Below, piece by piece: positions 50,478 through 60,270 of a DNA stretch of 64,000 nt. Origin of the DNA: Hybos culiciformis. Taxonomy: Eukaryota; Arthropoda; Insecta; Diptera; Hybotidae. The stretch lies in the NCBI GenBank assembly GCA_964007475.1, contig OZ023274.1, positions 32,250,861 to 32,314,860 on the forward strand. Direction: 5' to 3'. The notes below the pieces were generated by a model that was given only the letters and a program-made list of their open reading frames with translations, did no database searches and was not told where the DNA came from. A program made the position numbers and the translations under genes. Every line of letters starts with the position of its first letter. The first letter of the stretch is position 1.

Positions 50478-53315
50478 AACGATCTTTTTATAAATTATCA
50501 ATAATGCAATCCCGTAGTATACAGCATTAATCAAAAAAAAAATCCTGCAAATTTTTATTCTATGGTGATGTTCTGAAATTTAAAAGCTCAAAAGCAAAGC
50601 AATGGCTATAAAAGAATACCAAATATTGAATACCATAACTTTGTGCTTTATTATTCAAAATCGACAAACAATTTAACAAACAACAGTAATAATTTTCAGT
50701 CAGTTTTAATGCAAAACATGCAAAATATTGTAAATTGTACTGTCAATTTAATTTTTGTTTTTTTTCTAAGCTAATAAATTTCAATTATTTTCCATTTATA
50801 TTAACCTTGTACTTGATTAAATTTTATTTATTTTTTTTTAGATTCAATGAGATATTGTCCTCAAGGACATGAACATAAAATGTATTCATTCGTATAGTTA
50901 GTTTGATGAATTCAAACTATATACAACTTTGTATAATAATAATCATAAAACATCAATTATGACATTGCCATCAAATTTTATTTGATAACTTTCAGATATG
51001 GAAAATTTAAATTAATTATGCAACAGCAATATTATGATTTCCTAACCTAAATCAATATTTTATCTTGGCTCATTTAAAAATGACCCTCCATTGACAGGCG
51101 AATAGATAAAAGAAAATACGTATGTAATGTTGTTCCTCGTTCTAAATCTCTATCTAAATATTTAAAAATCGAATGTCAATTTATGATTTTTTTTTTGTGT
51201 TAATCTGAATGTCCTTTTTGATGTCCAATGGGACCAGAATTGAAGAATTGTATAAATAATAATAAATACAATAAATATGTTATGCACAATTTTGTTATTT
51301 TTAGATTTTTGACTTACTTATGTTGTATGCTCATTTTATACATTTACATTTTCTTCACTCGAATTTTGATCAAAGAATTAATACAGAAAATTATACTCAC
51401 AAAATTGATTTATAAAGATTTAATTTTGCGAGCCAACTTATCTTTCTTTGCAGCTTGCAATTACCTGAGTAAATAAAAATAAATATTCTAACCAAAAAAT
51501 ATATCTCGACTTTTTAGCACTAGGTACGGTAATTGAAACTAAATCAAATTTAATCCAAGAACAGGAAGATGTAATAAATAAATCAAAAAATTGGATTTTT
51601 AAAAATTAAATCCGTTTACCATATCTATTTGGTAAATTGTATTGAACATTTGTAATCTTCTGCCATTGTCCAATAAGAAAGAAAATAATGTTTAAATAAT
51701 ATAAAAAATGGGGGTTTTTTAAGTAGTTTTTAGCCCACATATCAAAAATTTCCTAATATCTTTAATTTAAAGAAAAAATTTTTAAACTAAATTTAATTAT
51801 GACTATAACTTTTCCATATAAGTAAGGATAAACCGTAAGAACAAAATTATTTAATTTTCAAACCTTTTTGAGAGTACCGTTTACTATGTAAACCTTGTTA
51901 ATTCCCTTTAAAAGAAATTCTTAATAATAGTGAAAAATAGTTAATCCTCAATTCTGCAGGGTGCTCATATTAAATTTATTGATTGTACTAAAGTTTAAGC
52001 GTTGAATACTCAAACAAACTATTAACTTGCTATGATACTCATTGGAGATACAGTCACGAGCGTATGGAAATAGGAATTATTCAAAAATATGGTTCGGCAG
52101 AATTTTTGTGTAATGTAGTTGGGTTAGATATTGATTGAAAAAGTTGGCAACCACATCTGATATCTTGCCATATCCTAAGTATCATTCTAAGAAGCCTTCG
52201 GATAGTCCAACCTACTCAAAACTTCTTGGTTGTTTTTTTAAATATGAATAATTTTGAAAATCTAAATCAATAGTCTGTAGCGAAATTCCGAGATTCATAA
52301 TTCAAAATTTAATTAATTTAACCGATTAAAATAAGAAAATGTCACGTTTCCGTTAAAAAAAAAAATCAAAATCAACATAGTTGCAACGTTGTTGACTTGA
52401 AAACACTGTTAAATCATCGAAAGCAGGAAATAAAAATTGTTAACACCAGCCTTTTTTATTGCTTAAAAAATTCATAAAGGACCATAGTAATAATTTTCTA
52501 ATTTTTAATGGTAAATTAAGAAAATCGAAAACTTTCATATATTGCTGATATTTTTACAAAAATGGAAATACATCTGTTTATTTATAATTTGTAAATTAAA
52601 TAAAAATTAAATCTTATTTCCGTTTTTTCTATAAATATCAAATTTGATGGACATTTAGAAATTGGACCAAACATTAATACTTTTTTCACCCCTTATTATA
52701 AATTTTTGAAAAAGCAAAATTATGGATATGTTTTTCTATGCAAAAGATATGTTATTTTAAGGGGAATTGATTTTTTTTCTATTTCCTGTATATTTTAATA
52801 GATTTTCACACCTTCAATTCAAGAATGTTTTTCTAAGTCAAAGTCGAATTCAACATTAAAAATGGAAACCTTCTCATAACATCTCATATTACCGAATTTC
52901 ATTACCTTGAAATATGAAATACTTGGACTTTAAAGTAGTTAATTGTTATTATATAATTTAAATCAAATTTTATATAAATTGTACCTTTTACTTTGACCTG
53001 ATCATTGTATTGGTCTTTTTTTTATACCAAATTTCCTTTCAACTCTTGGAATTCAACTATATGAGTAGGTACTCGAATTTCATATCTTAGTAATTCCTTT
53101 GCCTTAATAATTTCATTGAAACTAACTTAGTATGTTTTTTGGAATTTTTAGTTAGGTTTTTATTAAGTAGGTAAATATTATAAATTATATCCATGATTTG
53201 TATTAGGAAGTTGAAATTAATGATATCAATCGCTCACCAAAAACGGATCTTGTGACAGTACACATGTAAATGATCAACACAGTTTTACTCTAAATAACCA
53301 ACAAACAAAGGTGAG

Positions 53316-53349
53316 ATGCTGTTAAAACAAAACAATATTTTAACAGCAT
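53316..53349. repeat. Perfect hairpin, 12-bp stem and 10-base loop
   Basis: ATGCTGTTAAAA, loop CAAAACAATA, then TTTTAACAGCAT. It lies on the left border of the transposon nest. It has no T-run that would suggest a Pol III terminator and is too short for a microRNA precursor. Confidence 0.6.
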
Positions 53350-53606
53350 GCAGCTACATTTAATTTGTTTTTGAGCTCTAACTCTCTTTATAAGCAATTG
53401 ATCATATATATTTAAGACGAAGACAGACATGAAGTTCTATGTAGGAAAATTATCAACGCAAATTAAATAAAATTCGATCTTGATTCGTAAAATTATAAAA
53501 AAAACATTTGTCCTCGCTGATATTCAATCAAACTCAAAGTTCCAATTCCATTTTACGATTTTACCATAACTATGGCTTTTTTCGACAATCTACAACTAGA
53601 CAACTA

Positions 53607-53917
53607 CCTAGATTACATGGAGAGTTGAAACCGGGTTCCACTACGGTTCAACTACATGTAAACGGTGGTAGAGTTAAGCTGGGTTAACCTGACTCAACCC
53701 AAGAAATTCGCTCAGTTAAGTTAACTCTATCCATGTAAACGTTTAACCCGATTAAAAATAAGCAACAGCTGTTTGTTTTGTTTCTTTTTTGGTGTTGTTT
53801 TCAAACTCAATTCAACCACAGTTCAACTACATTCTTTTCGACTACATCATGTAAACACTTGACCTCTTTTCAACCACATTTCGACTCAACTACGGTTGGA
53901 CTATCATGTAAACTAGG
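53607..53917. mobile_element. 311-bp TA-flanked MITE with CATGTAAAC repeats
   Basis: The left end CCTAGATTACATG pairs with CATGTAAACTAGG on the right, and TA stands outside each end (53605-53606 and 53918-53919), as in Tc1/mariner-type MITEs. The word CATGTAAAC occurs four times, spread across the element, with degenerate CAACTACGGTT/GGTTCAACT repeats between copies. It is GC-richer than the flanks and has no coding capacity. Confidence 0.75.
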
Positions 53918-54344
53918 TAAACGTTGGTAGTGGGGTCTGCTATTAGAAGGAAAGTAGGTTGATCATTAATTTTTTTACATGCACGGACAACATCTTTTTC
54001 TATTTTCTAGAGAAAGTTCATAATAATATTTCATTATTTTGTACAAAATTTAAGGTAGTTGTTGGTGGGTACAATCATTTTGCGAGTTCGATTTTTAATT
54101 TGGTGACATTTTTAAAGTTCACCGGAAATCAAAAATAATTCAGTTTATATCTTACGGACGGCCGGCGTACAATCTTCTATAACAAAAATACACCACGAAC
54201 GTTGCGACGTCTAACAGAAAATTTTTTAATTGTTATTTAATAAACCATGTTAGGCGCCTCAAGTGGATTAATTATTTAAATAAGGTGTGAGTAATTCATT
54301 TTAATTTAAAAAAAAAAAACAATATTTTATTCACTTGTTTAACT

Positions 54345-54747
54345 TGCGGGTTACACTTGCTGAAAAAAAAATCATAATCATGATTTTTTTTGAATGTATG
54401 TGTGAAATTTTGTGTAAAAAAAAAAAATCAAGAAATAATCATGATGAAAAATCATGCTTAAAAAAAAATCAGAGGGTTGATTTTTTTCTGTCAAAAGAAA
54501 AATTTTTGGCTGCCAAAGAAAAAAGTAAACTCTTGAAAGCGCAAACAACAATAATAAAAGCGGTTTGTTATTACGGGATTTGAATTTGAATGTGAATATT
54601 GTAAACAATTGTATTTTATTGGTACAGTGACAGAAAAAAATCAAGATTAAAATCAAAGCCAGTATGATTTTTGACTCATAAAAATTTCCCACATACATTC
54701 AAAAAAAATCATAATCATGATTTTTTTTTCAGCAAGTATAACCCGCA
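54345..54747. mobile_element. 403-bp MITE with long inverted repeats
   Basis: Ends start TGCGGGTTACACTTGCTGA (left) and TGCGGGTTATACTTGCTGA (right, inverse). They continue into about 58 bases of near-identity that include a run of A followed by ATCATAATCATGAT. No convincing target duplication was found, so the exact ends are approximate and the superfamily is unassigned. It abuts the next palindromic unit with an 8-base gap. Confidence 0.8.
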
Positions 54748-54755
54748 CGTAAATG

Positions 54756-55735
54756 TCCAAATAGCGCCGCCTATGGCCATTTATGGAACGTAGGAGAACA
54801 TATAAAATTTTTTTTTTCGTGAAATTTGTATGAAAATATGCGATTTGAAATTTTATTTAAGTTATAATTAATTAGTTAATTAATAAAAATGAATAGAAAA
54901 AATTTTGAGGTCTGCGGAATATCATTAGCAAACAATTCTATAGGTAGAAATATTTCCATTCATTACTTTTTCATCCAAAATAATTCAAAATCAAAAAGTG
55001 TATAAAAAAAAGAACTATTTTTAATTTAAATTTGAAAAACTTACCAATATTATTTAGACTCCAAATGTATGAGAATTTCTTATAATAACTTTTTTTTACA
55101 TTTTTATATTTGTTATGAACTGAAAATTGTACTTAATTTTTTTTTTTTTTTGTTAGGTGTTTTTATATTTTGAATTAATTTGGATGAAAAAGTAATGAAT
55201 GGAAATATTTCTACCTATAGAATTGTTTGCTAATGATATTCCGCAGACCTCAAAATTTTTTCTATTCATTTTTATTAATTAACTAATTAATTATAACTTA
55301 AATAAAATTTCAAATCGCATATTTTCATACAAATTTCACGAAAAAAAAAATTTTTATATGTTCTCCTACGTTCCATAAATGGCCACGGAGGGTCTGTCAA
55401 AACAGTGAATTGTCAAATAAAAACGTAGTTCGCAAGAAAGGAATGGAAGCGATTCGCTTTCTTATCCACAAAACGTTTCGCTTTTGTATCGCCAAAAGCG
55501 AAGCGTATACGGAGTGGTTCTGAGAAACCACTTCGTTTCCGGCTCGTTTTCGTGCCGTTGTTTTTTATATGAAAATTTATGTAAGAGTGTTAGTGAAATG
55601 GCATTACGCATACGATTTGTTTTCGATACGCAAAATGCGGTTCGTTAATTTTTCTTAGAGGGAAGACTCTTTTTATTTACATTGTTTCCATCCATAAGTA
55701 TGTGCCTTTTTTCGCCGTAGGAGTCGCTATTTGGA
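54756..55735. mobile_element. Composite element carrying a 612-bp near-perfect palindrome
   Basis: Outer ends TCCAAATAGCG (54756-54766) and CGCTATTTGGA (55725-55735) are inverse copies, with the similarity extending through imperfect GCCGCCTATGG/CCGTAGGAGTC. Inside, 54774-55385 is a palindrome with arms of about 210 bases that are almost identical (for example ATTCCGCAGACCTC at 55239 mirrors GAGGTCTGCGGAAT near 54907) around a spacer of about 170 bases. The remaining 350 bases are GC-richer and non-coding by inspection. No target duplication was found. This is a foldback-type element or an inverted duplication. Confidence 0.65.
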
Positions 55736-55773
55736 GATATAAATAAGTGAATTAATTCAAATTATTCGTTTTT

Positions 55774-56359
55774 ACTAGGTGTCTACATTAGCGTATTTTT
55801 CCTGCATACGATTTGGTTCTTTAAATGTATTCGTGTATAAAATCCAAAATCGCAGCAAAATACGTATGCTGATTTTGACGGGCTGTCTACATTAGCGATT
55901 TAGAATCGCGCGTATTTATGAATGTATTCTATTTTTTCTGTTTCATTTATTAGTATTTGTGTGTGCTCAATATGCCACTGGGTTAGATTTACGGCATGCG
56001 ATTTTTATACATTTTTTCAAATTGTACCATTTTACTTGACTTAAATGTTAAATTAATAAAAAAAAAGAAAAATTTGTGAGAAATGTCAAAAAATACGCAT
56101 GCTGAAAAATTATTCAAAATCAGCATGCGTATTTTGCTGCGATTTTGGATTTTGTATAAAGATACACGAATACATTTAAAGAACAAAATCGCATGCAGGA
56201 AAAATACGCTAATGTAGACACCTAGTGAATAATTTTTCAGCATGCGTATTTTTTGACATTTCTCACAAACTTTGTTCTTTATTATTAATTTGACATTTAA
56301 GTCAAGTAAAATGGTACAATTTGGAAAAAATCGCATGCTGTAAATCTAACCCAGTGGCA
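55774..56359. mobile_element. Interleaved inverted-repeat arms, decayed or nested MITEs
   Basis: Arm A (55774-55885, starting ACTAGGTGTCTACATTAGCG) is mirrored at about 56116-56226. Arm D (about 55980-56115, with GATTTACGGCATGCGA) is mirrored at 56227-56359. The arms therefore interlock (A, D, A', D') instead of simply nesting. TGTCTACATTAGCG also occurs at about 55893, and GCATGCGTATTTT words recur, so related subunits built this block. No target duplication could be assigned. It encodes nothing recognisable. Confidence 0.6.
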
Positions 56360-56930
56360 TCCCAATAGGAACTTAGAGAAGTAATGACAAAAGTCATCAA
56401 TGAAATCATCGACTTTCACACTTTGAAAATTTCATTAGCGACAAATTCATTTGGTAGTAATTAGAAAATAGATACTTGATTCCTTTCTCGATGACAATGT
56501 ATACGAAGTTGTCATTAACAAAAAAAAGAATTCGGAATTCTATGAATGAATAACTGTTAGTTTAAAAAGAAAGAAGAATAATAGCAGATTTTTTTGTTTT
56601 AAATTCATTTTAGTTTTTGATTTATTTTGAATTAACCAGAAATTTGTGGAAGCGTTTCATTTTGATATATTCCACCTGCCCCTTTTACCGATGACTTTGT
56701 GATCAACAAAGTCATCAATGAATTAGGCGGCCATATATATGGGAATGTCATCGAGATTTGGGAGTAAGAAAGCCGTCACCGGCAGCAACTTTGTCTTAAG
56801 GACGTCATTGAGGTTTTCATGCTTCCAGTTCCTATTGGGATATTGAGCACACACAAATACTTATAAATGAAACAGAAAAAATACAATACATTCATAAGTA
56901 CGCGCGATTGACAGCCCGTCAATATCATCT
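55885..56930. repeat. Outer inverted arms (C and C') enclosing the interleaved block
   Basis: Arm C (about 55885-55979, with AATCGCGCGTATTTATGAATG and GTGTGTGCTCAATAT) is mirrored at 56840-56930 (ATATTGAGCACACAC). Both arms keep the GACGGGCTGT motif at their outer edge. C adjoins D on the left, but C' is separated from D' by the 479-bp insertion at 56361-56839, so C+D and D'+C' were once continuous mirror images. Confidence 0.65.
56361..56839. mobile_element. 479-bp MITE inserted in one palindrome arm, with AT duplication
   Basis: Ends CCCAATAGGAACT and AGTTCCTATTGGG are exact inverses. AT stands on both sides (56359-56360 and 56840-56841). The mirror arm at about 55970-55990 reads CTCAATATGCCACTGGG without an insertion, so it is an empty-site copy and shows that exactly two bases (AT) were duplicated. 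Near-terminal inverse words (GACAAAGTCATCAATGA types) recur. No protein is encoded. Confidence 0.8.
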
Positions 56931-57331
56931 TTACGCAAAATTATTCTCCTAGAGGACGTCATTGCTTCACAAAATTAGTTACGAAAAGTAAACAAAGTAT
57001 TTTGTTTTTTCCTCATATGATTTGTTTTGCTTTTTGGAAAAAGATAACGAAGACGAAGAATCTTATCAAAAATTCATCGTCAATCGTCATTTATAATAAG
57101 CTTCTTTTTGATTGTTTTTATTATATTTTTTACAATCACCAGTTTTTTTAATTTTTATTTAAGAATTTTTTTTTTTTATTAAAATTAGTACTTTGACCTT
57201 GAAAAGCTATTAAACACAACTTTATTGTAATTAATTTGACCTAGTAGTAACATTTGAAAGTTGTATTAAAGTTTTGAGCCTTCTCTAATCAATTTCTAGG
57301 GAGAAAAATACCTAAGTATAAAAATAAAAAA
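56931..57331. promoter_or_regulatory. Upstream region of pyridoxal kinase
   Basis: This is the 400-base gap between the transposon nest and the pyridoxal kinase ATG. There is no TATA box at a usual distance. TGACCTTGA at 57194-57202 (TCAAGGTCA in inverse) matches the monomer site of FTZ-F1/ERR-type nuclear receptors, and a second TGACCT half-site is at 57237-57242. Function is unproven. Confidence 0.3.
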
Positions 57332-57415
57332 ATGGACATAAAAAGAGTGTTAAGTATCCAGAGCCATGTAGTTCATGGATATGTTGGAAATAAATCGGCA
57401 ACATTCCCTCTCCAG
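57332..57415 (+). CDS. Pdxk: Pyridoxal kinase exon 1
   Basis: Residues 1-28. It ends CTCCAG/GTAGGT in phase 0. The start Met begins directly before the conserved [10 protein letters not shown] strand. Confidence 0.95.
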
Positions 57416-59075
57416 GTAGGTAATATGGAATTATGTATACCTACCTACCTTGCTCAGTTTTATTTAAAATTAAAATTTCAGGCTTCGGCTAGGCTAAGTC
57501 TTAAAACGATAACGAAACATCCTAGTTTAAATTTTTACTTATGTTGGAGTAGGCTAAAATTTTAAAATCTGAAAATTTGATCATCCGGGAAACGAAAATC
57601 TTTCTCTTGTTTTTAATTTAAAATTCTTTACATGTATACCACCTAACATATTTATTTTTATTCTATTTTTAGGTTTTGGGTTTTGAAGTTGATGCCATCA
57701 ATTCAGTGCAATTCAGCTGTCACACTGGTTACGATGTTGTTAAGGGCCAAGTCTTGAAAGAAAAGGAACTGGGTGCGATTTATTAAATTTGTTGTTGATG
57801 ATCTCTATTGAAAATTTTAAGAATTGATGTGAAATTATTTTTAAACTGACCATCTAAAAGTTTTTCATGTTATTATATTCCAGCAAATGTAAAAATTTAG
57901 AATTAGGTACTGAGCTAAACTCTATTACTATTGTTTGGTTAAAAACAAAATGTTCCAACTCATCTTGCGACAGGACTGATTTTATGACTAGACCTTTAGT
58001 GTTATCGGAGTTATCATATTTTAAGGTCATAATTTTGTATTTTTTTATACTTAAATTTCATTAGAAAAATTAGAGTAGTTATACTTAAGATGAACACTCG
58101 ATATTAATTATGTAACTCTTGAATTACATCAAATGATTTTTTTTAACACGTATTATTTCTTATCAATTAGATGTAAATAACTTAATTGTAGTTTTTTTTT
58201 TTTTTTATTTATTTTAGGTGATTTATTTGAAGGCTTATTAAAAAATAATTTGTGCCAATTTTATACACATTTATTAACTGGTTACGTGGGTAATGCATCA
58301 TTTTTAAAAGAAATCGTTAAAATTGTGAAAAAATTAAAAGAAATTAATCCAAAACTTATTTATGGTAAACAAAGAAATTATATTCTGTTTGTTCATCAAA
58401 ATTATAATTTTTTAATTTCTTTTTGGAATTTGTAGTTTGTGATCCTGTAATGGGAGATAATGGACAAATGTATGTACCAGAAGATTTATTACCAATTTAC
58501 CGTAATGAAATTATTCCATTAGCAGATATTATTACTCCGAATCAGTTTGAAATTGAATTATTAATTGAAAAAACAATTAATAATGAAAGTGAAGCTTTAA
58601 ACGCAATGGATTTATTACATAACAGAGGAATTAAAACCGTTGCATTATCAAGCTCAGAATTGGGAACTCCTGGAGAATTAAGGGCATATTTAAGCTTAAC
58701 TGGTGGATCAAAATATACACTGAGTATACCAAAGCAAGGAAATGAAAAAGTTTCATTCACCGGAACTGGTGATCTATTTGCTTGTATGTATTTTCTGATT
58801 TAATTAAAAAAATGTTTAAAGCAAGACAATTTTTATTTCTTTTTGTAGGTCTATATTTAGCGCACAGTAGTCTAAATAATAATAATCCTGTTGCAGCATT
58901 TGAATTAACAATGTCAACATTACAATTAGTAATTAAACGAACTCTTGAATCAATACCTGCAGAAGTAATAGAAGGAAAACGACCAGTTACGTCGCAAGAA
59001 AGGGAACTAAAATTAATTCAAAGTAAAAAAGACATTGAAAATCCAAATATAGTTTTAAGAACAAAAATTATTTAA
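57332..59075 (+). CDS. Pdxk: Pyridoxal kinase, complete, five exons
   Basis: Exons 57332-57415, 57673-57772, 58218-58364, 58436-58783 and 58849-59075 join in frame at GT-AG sites to give 301 residues; the human enzyme has 312. The protein phosphorylates pyridoxal, pyridoxine and pyridoxamine with ATP in the cytosol, the entry step to pyridoxal phosphate in vitamin B6 salvage. Family motifs seen in order: [20 protein letters not shown] at the substrate site, [44 protein letters not shown], and GTGDLFA at 220-226, whose Asp223 is the expected catalytic base. It belongs to the ribokinase-like fold. The C-terminal [17 protein letters not shown] also matches the animal form. It converges with the FAM76 gene about 1.2 kb away. 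Identification is firm. Confidence 0.97.
57673..57772 (+). CDS. Pdxk: Pyridoxal kinase exon 2
   Basis: Residues 29-61 plus one base. Acceptor TATTTTTAG/GTTTTG. It encodes [15 protein letters not shown]. Its donor GG/GTGCGA is weak, but it is the only one that restores the frame into LGDLFEGL. Confidence 0.92.
58218..58364 (+). CDS. Pdxk: Pyridoxal kinase exon 3
   Basis: Residues 62-110 plus one base. Acceptor TATTTTAG/GTGATT, donor TTTATG/GTAAAC. It encodes LFEGLLKNN and LLTGYVGN. Confidence 0.94.
58436..58783 (+). CDS. Pdxk: Pyridoxal kinase exon 4, catalytic core
   Basis: Residues 111-226 plus one base. Acceptor AATTTGTAG/TTTGTG, donor GCTT/GTATGT. It encodes VCDPVMGD, the ITPNQFE motif and the GTGDLFA anion hole with the catalytic Asp. 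Confidence 0.95.
58849..59075 (+). CDS. Pdxk: Pyridoxal kinase exon 5
   Basis: Residues 227-301. Acceptor CTTTTTGTAG/GTCTAT, with stop TAA at 59073-59075. It encodes the terminal helices ([19 protein letters not shown]). Confidence 0.95.
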
Positions 59076-59166
59076 ATACATGTTATAAATATTTCATTCG
59101 ATATGTATAAAACTAAAGTTCAGTATTTTGTTATTAAACTCGTTTTTGGTTTAAAGGGTAATATAA

Positions 59167-59172
59167 AATAAA
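59167..59172 (+). promoter_or_regulatory. Polyadenylation signal for pyridoxal kinase
   Basis: AATAAA 92 bases after the stop codon and the first good hexamer there. Confidence 0.5.
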
Positions 59173-60270
59173 AGTATGTATTTATTAAGTCAAAAGCTCT
59201 ATAATGTTTTAAGGCCATAGATATGACACCACCGTACAAGAAAATATGTTTGAAGACACTTTTTTAGACTACAAACTAACAAAATTTATGATTTACGGAT
59301 TGCTCTAACATCTTTTAAAAATAAAATTAACAATCAACTAGAAATTATTCTTTTTTATTTAAAATTAAAATATTTACACAAGTACAATTTGCTTGAAATT
59401 ATTATTTGTTCTGTTATTTTTTAAATTAAAACTAGCAAAATTTTACATTCTTAATATTATACTAAAATTATAAAAATGCAATAATTGCAATTAAAATTTA
59501 AAGTACATGCTTAAGATTTATTATTTTTAATCTTATTTAGTTTTTTTTTTCGCAAAATTTTTTTCCTGCTTTACTTTACCTAACAATTTTTTAATAATTT
59601 CAAAAATCTTATTAAAAACCAATAAAAGATATCTTTTTTCTTGCTAAAAGTAATAAATTTTTGTCAATCAATAATGTAAAACGTGTAATTTCAAAAATTC
59701 AAATTGGCTTCAAAACGAAGATTAATTTAATAATAAAGACAAGACAAAAAAATAATTGAGAGAGCTATCTGCTTTTAAATGTTTTAAACTTGGCTTGGTG
59801 CAAAGTCAAGAACAATAAAGAGAACGGACTTGTGTTTCGTTAGAAAATAACCATTACTCAACCAAACTTCTTTGGAACATCTCTTAAATATCTAGTCTAA
59901 TTTCAAAAAAAACAAATTGTTGTAATAATTATAAAGAAAGGAAAATTTATATACAACAAAAATTTTTTTTTTTTGTAAATGAATCCTTTGTTTAAACACG
60001 ATATTAATTTAATTAATTTTAAGTTATTTAAATTTTTTAAATGGTTCTCTTTTTATATTGAATTATGTTTCTGTTTTTTATGATACAATAATATTCTGTT
60101 TTGTTTTCTCGAGGGATAACTTTTTCATGAATTTCCGATTTAAAATGATAATTTACACCATAACAAAACAAAATCAAATCTAAATTCAACTTTCAAGAAA
60201 ATCAATTTGCTTAATTTTTTTTTTAAGTGACTAAACTTTAAATAATCTTAAAACTTAATTTTTTAAATAT
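59173..60270. other. Convergent 3' region between pyridoxal kinase and FAM76
   Basis: No gene is seen. It should hold the end of the pyridoxal kinase transcript and the FAM76 3' UTR on the minus strand. Several TTTATT words (AATAAA in inverse) occur, for example near 59350 and 59517, but none can be singled out. Confidence 0.6.

Larger units (their letters stand above)
44630..53606. other. 9-kb region upstream of tap without a convincing gene
   Basis: This is presumed tap regulatory DNA. A less AT-rich stretch at about 47800-48300 contains CACGTG E-boxes (near 47673 and 47884) and a TTTTGGCGGGCAAAA-like word near 48115, all noted by eye only. A TA simple repeat is at about 50455-50477. A 43-codon open frame at 45812-45943 has an ordinary-looking composition but no recognisable domain. 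No TATA box or initiator could be assigned for tap. Confidence 0.5.

Noticed and set aside
54335..54698. Open frames on both strands within the 54345-54747 MITE
   Set aside because: They arise from the inverted repeats and A/T runs of the element, and no transposase motif is present.
55989..56336. 115-codon minus-strand open frame in the palindrome block
   Set aside because: It runs across inverted-repeat arms and has no domain; it is a by-product of the repeat structure.
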